Source: Bacteroidota bacterium (GTDB lineage Bacteria; Bacteroidota; Bacteroidia; 2-12-FULL-35-15). From it: DNA of 5,273 bases. The notes beneath the pieces were generated by a model, which saw nothing but the letters and a program-made list of their open reading frames with translations, was not told the origin of the DNA and made no database searches. Both the position numbers and the translations under genes were made by a program. Location: NCBI GenBank assembly GCA_021413595.1, contig JAIOQD010000056.1, forward strand, positions 1 to 5,273, read 5' to 3'. Of the stretch, positions 1 through 5,273 are shown one piece after another (position 1 is the first letter of the stretch; each line of letters opens with the position of its first letter).

Positions 1-599
1 CCTTGTGTTCCGGAGCCGCCACCATTATTATCAATTTCAGAAACCACCCAAATATTATAATATTTTTCATTGTCCCAAAAACTCAATGCCTTTACTTGTA
101 CTTCATTTAAACTGCCATCCACACCAATGTTTTCATAATTACCTGTACCAGTACCGTTAATACGATTAATTCCTGTTGTTGGATTTCCGGAAGGGTCTTT
201 TTGAGCTAAACAAAACTCAATTCCAGTATCTACACCATTACCATCAAAAGGCGTACCTGCTACCTTCCTGTATGCATCAGTTAATGAGCTGATAGCACTA
301 AGTATTTGGGCATTAGATATATTAGTTCCTGTTCCAACAGCTTCTCCTAAATGTATTACGTGTACTACACAAGGAATTGTAAAAGTGGCTGTAAGTGCAT
401 GATCTCCTCCACCATTATTTGCAATCGATTTTTGCAATAGCGTTTCGTTGATCTTACTTCGGTGTGCATATTCGGGATTCGTAGCCATTAGTTTATCATG
501 GATAATATCAGATAAACAAGGCTCCGCCATTTTTTGGGCTTTTAATCCTTCACAGAAGGTAGAAAGCAACAAGGTCGCTATTAATAAAAATTTACGCAT
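1..599 (-). CDS. M43 (pappalysin-like) zinc metalloprotease, N-terminal part, cut by window start
   Basis: The first 199 codons of a secreted protease are visible; the frame is open to the window edge. Residues 1-22 form a signal peptide (MRKFLLIATLLL core, ending KAQ). Residues 28-60 resemble the propeptide of M43 proteases: a Cys (C28), a His seven residues on, then an NPEY motif (41-44). From about 74 the catalytic domain starts with IPCVVHVIH, then SNAQILSAISSLTDAYRK, IEFCLAQKDPSGNPTTGINRI and YYNIWVVSEI, all matching the usual order in the M43B/ulilysin-mirolysin group. The zinc motif HExxHxxGxxH and Met-turn should lie just beyond the edge, so catalytic competence cannot be judged. C28 might act as a cysteine switch, which is inference. 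An in-frame ATG at 623 would add MENQSLKN; 599 is preferred because it puts the basic Met-Arg-Lys directly before the hydrophobic core. Relatives often carry a C-terminal T9SS domain, not visible here. Confidence 0.85.
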   Translation of the reverse strand, partial: MRKFLLIATLLLSTFCEGLKAQKMAEPCLSDIIHDKLMATNPEYAHRSKINETLLQKSIANNGGGDHALTATFTIPCVVHVIHLGEAVGTGTNISNAQILSAISSLTDAYRKVAGTPFDGNGVDTGIEFCLAQKDPSGNPTTGINRINGTGTGNYENIGVDGSLNEVQVKALSFWDNEKYYNIWVVSEIDNNGGGSGTQ

Positions 600-721
600 A
601 TTTTTGAGGGATTGATTTTCCATAAGTGTTTTGGAATTAATGCTTTGTTTTACTCTTTAATTTTATCTATTTTTAATAGCAAATGTATTTCTTATTTTTT
701 TACTTAGATAGAATACGTTTT
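600..721. other. Intergenic spacer between PKD gene and protease gene
   Basis: This 122-base AT-rich spacer separates the stop of the 977-residue gene from the protease start. It holds one candidate promoter (680-687) and an alternative in-frame start for the protease (621-623). I see no purine-rich Shine-Dalgarno sequence, as is normal in Bacteroidota, and no strong GC-rich hairpin with a T tract, so whether transcription from the PKD genes stops here is open. Confidence 0.6.
680..687 (-). promoter_or_regulatory. Candidate Bacteroidota -7 promoter box (TAnnTTTG) for the protease gene
   Basis: Read on the minus strand the bases are TACATTTG, an exact match to the TAnnTTTG -7 consensus of the primary sigma factor in Bacteroides and Flavobacterium. 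It lies in the only real spacer of the window, about 80 bases before the protease ATG at 599, and points towards that gene. The -33 TTG element is not clear: the nearest candidate is a TTC at 711-713, 23 bases upstream. The downstream leader would be roughly 70-75 bases. The match is short and the region is AT-rich, so this is a candidate only. Confidence 0.45.
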
Positions 722-2329
722 TTACCTGACCAATGTTACAATCCCGCTATAATTATGTTTTCTCTTGCTAAAATCAACAACCTTAACAACATAAACATAA
801 ACATCTGCTTGCGCTAAATCTCCACCCTGATTTGCCTTGCCATCCCAAGGTGTATTAATGTCATCTGAAAAGAAGATCAAATTTCCCCAACGGTCGAAAA
901 TTGACATTTCATACTTAAAAATAAAAATTCCTGTTCCGGTAAAACTATCATTTATACCATCTCCGTTTGGTGTAAATGCATTTGGAATATAAAATATAAA
1001 ATCCGGCTCTATAATAACAGTTTGATAAGCTGTGTCAACACAATTGTATTGAGTGGATGTGATCAATGTAATTATATAGGTACCAGAATCTGAATATACG
1101 TGCGTTGGATTTAAGAAAGTTGATGATGAGTCCATACTTGTATCACCAAAATTCCAAGTCCAATAATTAGCTCCTGTAGATAAATTTGAAATGGAAATAA
1201 GCGGATTGTTAATAGACGTTATTCCAGGCTGAGCTGTAAAACTCGCATTAGGATTGGAATATACTGTGATATAATTATTTTTAGATAAGGAACTAAAACA
1301 TCCGCTGTCGGAAGTCACTGTTAATGTAACATCAAAAAAGTTTGCTACATATATTGAATCGTTGGAGTAACAGTTGTTGGGGTTTTGTGAACCGCTTGTA
1401 GCGCTGCCATTGCCAAAGTTCCAGAGCCACTGTGTATTTGAACCTGTGAGAATAGAAGATACACTTTGAAAATTTACACACAATGGTTCACAGCCTATGG
1501 TATCATCTGCTGTATAATTAACAATGGGGTTAGGGTTAACAACGCTTATTTCAGTAATTGAATCCTTGCAACCAAAATTGGAAATAACCAATAACTGAAC
1601 AGAAGAAAAACCCGCGCCTGAATAAAGATGAGAGGGATCTTGAGTAGTACTATGTGGGCTGCCATCACCAAAATCCCATACCCAAGATTGTATAGTATCT
1701 GTTGTTGGGATCGTTGATAGATCATTGAATTGAACAACGCTCCCATCACAAACAGATGGTGCAGTAAATTGCGCATCTGGAAAAGGATGTAAGGTTGTAA
1801 TTTTTGTTATCGTACTATTACAATTATTGCTGTTTGTAACTACTAAAGTAACGCTATAGGCTCCCGGTGCGGCATACGTATGACTTGGGTTCTGAGTGGT
1901 AACTAAAGGGCTGCCATCACCAAAATTCCAGGATCTGCTTAAAATACTTCCGCTGGATACAGTAGATAAATCATTGAAATTCATTGCCTGATTTAAACAA
2001 ACATTTATAAAATCAAAATCGGCAATGGCCGAAGGAAACACCGTAATACTATCCTGCAAGGTATCCGGGCAACTAAGATTGGATGAATAAGTAATCAGGT
2101 TTACCAGATAAGTTCCCGAATTAGGATATAAATGGCCGGGGCTCCATGCTGTAGTATTAAGTGCAGAACCATCACCAAAATCCCAGGCCCAACCTGCAAT
2201 ATTTCCCATAGTAGGACTAAGGGAACTGTTTGTGAAAATTGCTGAATCTGATAAACACGTATTGCTGAATGTAAAAGCAGAAGCGGGCCGATCAAAAACG
2301 TTTACCGGTGCATTGAATGCGTTGGAACA
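722..2329 (-). repeat. Tandem gene duplication, downstream copy
   Basis: This is the part of the 977-residue gene (residues 443-977) that aligns with the visible part of its upstream neighbour (3667-5273). The offset is 2945 bases at the 3' end and 2942 at the other, so the net indel is one codon, located around the last PKD core (WNFGDTSM against WNFGDGSD). By hand count, identity is 70/93 residues in the sorting domain, 41/59 around PKD 3, about 57/93 in PKD 6, and 21/40 at the window-limited end. At DNA level there are short identical runs, including 21 bases at 1040-1060 matching 3985-4005. Confidence 0.9.
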
Positions 2330-3655
2330 CCCATCAACAGTTGTTGTCACCAAAGTAACGGAGAACGTACCTGATCCCGAATAATAATGACCGGGACTCT
2401 GTAAACTACCTGTGGGGCCACTATCACCAAACACCCATAAATAAGAAGCAATTGAAGTAGAATTGTCAACTGAAGAGGTATTAGTAAAATTCAACGTATC
2501 TCCAAAACAAATATTATTATAGGTAAAACCAACCGTAGGTTTAAAATAAACCTCTACTGATTTTGTAATCGTATCGGTACAACCATCGCTACTATTTATC
2601 ATTAATAAAACATTATAAGTTCCCGGATTAGCATACGTATGGGTAGGATTTTGATTGGTGTTGACCGGACTCCCGTCATCAAAATTCCAGGCCCAGCTTA
2701 TAATACTGCCTGAAGATGCAGTTGAATTATCTGTAAATGTGGTAACATTTCCTGTGCAAACACTGGTTGCCGAAAAATCGGGAACAATATCTACCAGATT
2801 AAATATGATGGTATCATGCAGTGAGCCTCCAATTGTCAAGAAAGCTTCAATACTAATTGTTTGTGAAGTAGTGGCCCCCAGAGAGTATACTACGTTTGCT
2901 TGCCAGGTAGAGTCGGTCAGGATCACCGCATGCATTGGAGATCCGTTAAATGCTCCTGATAAAACAATTGAATCTGCGGGGCAGGCTATTGTTCCCAAGA
3001 TGTTTTGGCTACAGGAAATGTCTGCGCTTACTGTAGCATCTACTGTTGGTGAATTCGTTTCCAAAGGGCCTAAATTATCCAAACTAATGTTAACATAGCC
3101 ATTGCATGGAGAGATCCAGTAGGGACGAAAAGAAACAAAACACCAGTTAGAAGTTGGGGTTAATGTTACCGTATAAGTTTGCCAAGTGGTGCTTGTGATC
3201 GGTCCTGATTGCCATAACACTTCACTTTCAGCACATATTCCATTTGAACCCAATATTTCCAGGGAACTATAGCAATCACCAGGTCCGGCAGTATTATAAA
3301 CATTGCTGTGTGCCAGATCAACAGAAAAAGAATAAACCTGTCCGGCAGTCATGCAGGAGCTAAGCGCCTGGCTTGATCCTTCATAATACCCTGCAGCATT
3401 GGCCCCATCTTGTAAAAAACTAACATAAGAGTTTCCATGGGAAGCAGGTTGTGTAAAGCCCCAGGAACCAGGCTGAGTATCAGGAGTCCCTCCGCAATTC
3501 ACCCAAGGACCAGGCTGACAGCCGGCACAAGAAGGGCCTTCAAATGAAGGATTGATAAATGAAAGAGGTGGAGAAGGTGTGGTTCCGCATTGCCCTAACA
3601 AATGATTTGAAAACAAACAAAACAGGGCGAATATAAATAGTGTTATTTTTTTCAT
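722..3655 (-). CDS. Secreted PKD-repeat protein with type B T9SS sorting domain (complete, 977 residues)
   Basis: A large surface or secreted protein. Residues 1-21 are a signal peptide (MKK, hydrophobic core, cleavage probably LLG|QC). Residues 30-200 look like a jelly-roll/galactose-binding-like domain: it opens with FINPSFEG, continues through CGGTPDTQPGSW, HGNSYVSF and LSSCMTAGQVYSFSVDLAHSN, and ends SLDNL; it is cysteine-rich. Residues 201-291 are an unrecognised beta-type module. Seven PKD domains follow at about 292-371, 372-454, 455-540, 541-622, 623-706, 707-799 and 800-884, each with a W-x-F-G-D-G-like core (WNFDDGSP, WVFGDSGP, WDFGDGSA, WNFGDGSP, WDFGDGSP, WNFGNGSA, WNFGDTSM) and most with a following NP/PxHxY. 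Residues 885-977 are the gliding-motility-associated type B C-terminal domain: IPNAFTPNGDGINDSF, DRWGNLIF, PWDGK, VYVYVVK, GIVTLVR. Type B proteins generally need a PorP/SprF-like partner, and none is visible here. An adhesin or matrix role is inference; no enzymatic domain is seen. The start lies 11 bases after the upstream paralogue's stop, with no Shine-Dalgarno, so co-transcription is likely. Confidence 0.95.
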   Translation of the reverse strand: MKKITLFIFALFCLFSNHLLGQCGTTPSPPLSFINPSFEGPSCAGCQPGPWVNCGGTPDTQPGSWGFTQPASHGNSYVSFLQDGANAAGYYEGSSQALSSCMTAGQVYSFSVDLAHSNVYNTAGPGDCYSSLEILGSNGICAESEVLWQSGPITSTTWQTYTVTLTPTSNWCFVSFRPYWISPCNGYVNISLDNLGPLETNSPTVDATVSADISCSQNILGTIACPADSIVLSGAFNGSPMHAVILTDSTWQANVVYSLGATTSQTISIEAFLTIGGSLHDTIIFNLVDIVPDFSATSVCTGNVTTFTDNSTASSGSIISWAWNFDDGSPVNTNQNPTHTYANPGTYNVLLMINSSDGCTDTITKSVEVYFKPTVGFTYNNICFGDTLNFTNTSSVDNSTSIASYLWVFGDSGPTGSLQSPGHYYSGSGTFSVTLVTTTVDGCSNAFNAPVNVFDRPASAFTFSNTCLSDSAIFTNSSLSPTMGNIAGWAWDFGDGSALNTTAWSPGHLYPNSGTYLVNLITYSSNLSCPDTLQDSITVFPSAIADFDFINVCLNQAMNFNDLSTVSSGSILSRSWNFGDGSPLVTTQNPSHTYAAPGAYSVTLVVTNSNNCNSTITKITTLHPFPDAQFTAPSVCDGSVVQFNDLSTIPTTDTIQSWVWDFGDGSPHSTTQDPSHLYSGAGFSSVQLLVISNFGCKDSITEISVVNPNPIVNYTADDTIGCEPLCVNFQSVSSILTGSNTQWLWNFGNGSATSGSQNPNNCYSNDSIYVANFFDVTLTVTSDSGCFSSLSKNNYITVYSNPNASFTAQPGITSINNPLISISNLSTGANYWTWNFGDTSMDSSSTFLNPTHVYSDSGTYIITLITSTQYNCVDTAYQTVIIEPDFIFYIPNAFTPNGDGINDSFTGTGIFIFKYEMSIFDRWGNLIFFSDDINTPWDGKANQGGDLAQADVYVYVVKVVDFSKRKHNYSGIVTLVR
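1004..2782 (-). repeat. Array of seven PKD domains, 80-93 residues each
   Basis: The repeats are diverged at DNA level but regular in protein. PKD 1-5 each carry one Cys before the first core strand and one Cys in the xxC-x-[DNS] segment near the end (300/359, 383/443, 467/529, 553/612, 636/696), spaced 59-62 residues, suggesting one disulfide per domain. PKD 6 has four Cys (722, 726, 762, 786) and PKD 7 only one (872). Disulfides fit an exported protein but are inferred. Confidence 0.88.
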
Positions 3656-3666
3656 GAGATTGCGCT

Positions 3667-5273
3667 TTACCTTACCAATGTGACAATCCCCCTGTAAACG
3701 TGTTTGCTTTTATTAAAACCGGTAATTTTAACAACATACACATATACATCAACTGGTGCAATTTCACTGCCGTCATTTATTTTTCCATCCCAAGGCTTAT
3801 TTATTTCATCGGAAAAGAATATTAAATTACCCCAGCGGTCAAAAATCATCATCTCGAAATTCTTAATAAAAATGCCTTTACCGGTGAAAGAATCATTTAT
3901 TCCATCACCATCGGGTGTAAACGCATTTGGAATATAAAACACGAAATCAGGCTCAATAATAATAGTTTGATACGCTGTATCAATACAATTGTATTGAGTG
4001 GATGTAATCAATGTTATTGTATAAGCTCCCGTATCAGCATAAGAATGCGGCAGTGGATCGGACAAAGAAGAAGTATCAGAACCATCACCAAAATTCCAAT
4101 TCCAAAAATTAGTTCCTGTTGATAGATCTGAAATTGAAATTAAAGGGTTGGTAATAATTGCCGTTTTTGGCTGAACGGTAAAACTCGCATTCGGATTTGG
4201 ATACACCGTGATGTAATTATTTTTAGTCAAGGCACTAACACATCCGCTATCAGAGGTAACCGTTAAAGTGACTGAATAAAAAGTGGCTACAAAAACAGAA
4301 TCGTTGGTATAACAGTGATCAAACGACTGGGAATTGCTAATGGAATTGCCATCGCCAAGATCCCATGCCCATTTTTTATTCGCATCTGATAGTATGGTTG
4401 AAGAATTTAAAAAAGAAATACACAATGGTTCACAACCAATAGTATCGTTTGACGTAAAACCCACAATAGGGTTTGGATTAATAATACTTATTTTAGATAT
4501 AGAATCCTTGCAGCCAAAACTTGAAACAACCAATAACTTCACAGTGTAGAAGCCCGGAGCCGGATAGAGATGGGAAGAATTCTGATTATTATAAACAGGA
4601 CTGGCATCACCAAAGTTCCAGGACCACGATTGTATGGTATCAGTTGCTAGGATGTTAGACAGATCATTGAATTGAACCAAACTTCCGTCACAAACATTTG
4701 ATGTACTGAATTTTGCAACAGGTAAAGCATGTACCACAATAACTTTTGATACTGTGTTTTTACAGCCGTTATTGGTTGTTACCATAAGCGAAACCGTATA
4801 GCTTCCCGGAACAGCATAAACATGATTTGGATTCTGAATGATACTAACCGGAGTCCCATCACCAAAATTCCAGAACCAGCCAGTAATACTGCCACTTGAA
4901 ACAGTTGATAGATCATTAAAAACCATCGCTACATTTAAACACACATTAGTAAAACCAAAATTGGCCACAGGCATAGGAAATACTGTAATAGAGTCTTGCA
5001 GCGTGTCCGGACAAGCAAGATTTGATGAGTACGTAATCAAAGTTGTCTGGTAATTTCCGGGAACAGCATACAAATGATGAGGATTCAATACTGTTGTGTT
5101 TAAACCAGAACCGTCACCAAAATTCCAGGACCAGCTTGCTGTGCTGCCCATTATTGGGCTGAGTGAAGTATTGGCAAATACCGCAGAATCTAATAAACAG
5201 GTATTGTTTACAGTATAAAGGGAGTTTGGTGGATCAAATGTATTTATAGAAAGTGTGTCGGCCTTGGCACACA
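3667..5273 (-). CDS. PKD-repeat protein with type B T9SS sorting domain, 5' end outside window
   Basis: The C-terminal 534 residues of a paralogue of the next gene are visible. The frame is open to the window edge; a Met codon at 5149-5151 is not the start, because it falls inside a PKD repeat (SLSPIMGS, aligned with SLSPTMGN in the paralogue) and 40 homologous residues precede it. The fragment starts in the last strand of one PKD domain and then holds five PKD domains with cores WNFGDGSG, WNFGDGTP, WNFGDASP, WDLGDGNS and WNFGDGSD. The last 93 residues are the type B T9SS sorting domain: IPNAFTPDGDGINDSF, DRWGNLIF, PWDGK, VYVYVVK, GIVTLVR. The product should be exported by Sec and T9SS to the surface or medium; a structural or adhesive role is inference. 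The N-terminal signal peptide and any binding domain are unseen. It is the upstream gene of a probable two-gene transcript. Confidence 0.92.
   Translation of the reverse strand, partial: CAKADTLSINTFDPPNSLYTVNNTCLLDSAVFANTSLSPIMGSTASWSWNFGDGSGLNTTVLNPHHLYAVPGNYQTTLITYSSNLACPDTLQDSITVFPMPVANFGFTNVCLNVAMVFNDLSTVSSGSITGWFWNFGDGTPVSIIQNPNHVYAVPGSYTVSLMVTTNNGCKNTVSKVIVVHALPVAKFSTSNVCDGSLVQFNDLSNILATDTIQSWSWNFGDASPVYNNQNSSHLYPAPGFYTVKLLVVSSFGCKDSISKISIINPNPIVGFTSNDTIGCEPLCISFLNSSTILSDANKKWAWDLGDGNSISNSQSFDHCYTNDSVFVATFYSVTLTVTSDSGCVSALTKNNYITVYPNPNASFTVQPKTAIITNPLISISDLSTGTNFWNWNFGDGSDTSSLSDPLPHSYADTGAYTITLITSTQYNCIDTAYQTIIIEPDFVFYIPNAFTPDGDGINDSFTGKGIFIKNFEMMIFDRWGNLIFFSDEINKPWDGKINDGSEIAPVDVYVYVVKITGFNKSKHVYRGIVTLVR
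3667..5273 (-). repeat. Tandem gene duplication, upstream copy
   Basis: Counterpart of 722-2329. It covers everything visible of the upstream gene, so the duplication probably continues past the window edge. PKD-by-PKD correspondence is kept in order (visible domains match PKD 3-7 of the complete gene), including the four-Cys PKD and the single-Cys last PKD. Confidence 0.9.
3949..5273 (-). repeat. PKD domain array of the upstream paralogue (five domains plus the tail of a sixth)
   Basis: Domains correspond in order to PKD 3-7 of the complete neighbour. Shared signatures are the NNYITVYxNPNASFT junction before the last domain, TIGCEPLC and CYxNDS in the four-Cys domain, and YNC[VI]DTAYQT just before the sorting domain. 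Confidence 0.88.

Noticed and set aside
685..716. Possible hairpin after the stop of the complete PKD gene (GTATT...AATAC)
   Set aside because: The stem is short, AT-rich and interrupted, the loop is long, and no T tract follows directly; too weak to call a terminator.
1546..2295. Short open frames of 64-76 codons at 1546-1776 and 2101-2295, minus strand
   Set aside because: They overlap the PKD coding frame on the same strand in another phase; their hydrophobic look comes from frame-shifted PKD codons.
2655..3098. Plus-strand open frame of 147 codons
   Set aside because: It lies entirely antisense to the complete PKD gene. Its beginning (MVLTGLPSSKFQAQ) mirrors another plus-strand frame at 4838 (MILTGVPSPKFQNQ) because both are the reverse complement of the PKD core coding sequence.
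3587..3655. Lipoprotein signal at LLGQC (Cys 23)
   Set aside because: A lipobox needs Gly or Ala directly before the Cys; here it is Gln. Ordinary signal peptidase I cleavage before Gln fits better and is common in exported Bacteroidota proteins.
3704..5053. Plus-strand open frames at 3704-3937, 4334-4549 and 4838-5053
   Set aside because: All are antisense to the upstream PKD gene, whose frame is well supported by protein motifs. None shows a recognisable domain.
5149..5151. ATG as start of a 494-residue protein
   Set aside because: The frame is open upstream to the window edge and encodes 40 more residues homologous to the paralogue; the Met is inside a PKD domain and no signal peptide follows it.
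5235..5242. Second TACATTTG (-7 box match) on the minus strand
   Set aside because: It lies within the coding sequence of the upstream PKD gene, with no gene start soon after; likely chance in AT-rich DNA.

Overview
The window looks like chromosomal DNA from an AT-rich member of the Bacteroidota. The evidence is two C-terminal domains of the type B type IX secretion (T9SS, gliding motility-associated) class, long PKD-repeat arrays, a pappalysin-like secreted metalloprotease, no Shine-Dalgarno sequences before the visible starts, and a perfect TAnnTTTG promoter box. I cannot name the genus.

All genes lie on the minus strand, so transcription runs from high to low coordinates. First comes a PKD-repeat T9SS protein whose 5' end is outside the window (3667-5273). 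Eleven bases after its stop, a complete 977-residue paralogue starts (722-3655). It has a signal peptide, a cysteine-rich jelly-roll-like domain, a bridging module, seven PKD repeats and a type B sorting domain. After a 122-base spacer (600-721) with a candidate Bacteroidota promoter, an M43/pappalysin-like metalloprotease begins at 599. It is cut off by the window start before its zinc-binding motif.

The two PKD genes are a tandem duplication with a period of about 2.945 kb. They align almost without gaps over the visible ~534 residues, and are most similar in the sorting domain (70 of 93 residues identical by hand count). Their 11-base spacing suggests one transcript. All three products should leave the cytoplasm by Sec. 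The two PKD proteins should then cross the outer membrane through the T9SS and stay on the surface or be released, probably as adhesin-like or matrix proteins. The protease may follow the same route, but its C-terminus is not visible.

I see no RNA gene, CRISPR array, insertion sequence or convincing terminator, and no clearly new system. The points most worth checking are the tandem paralogy, the cysteine pattern of the PKD repeats, and the unseen ends of the two partial genes.
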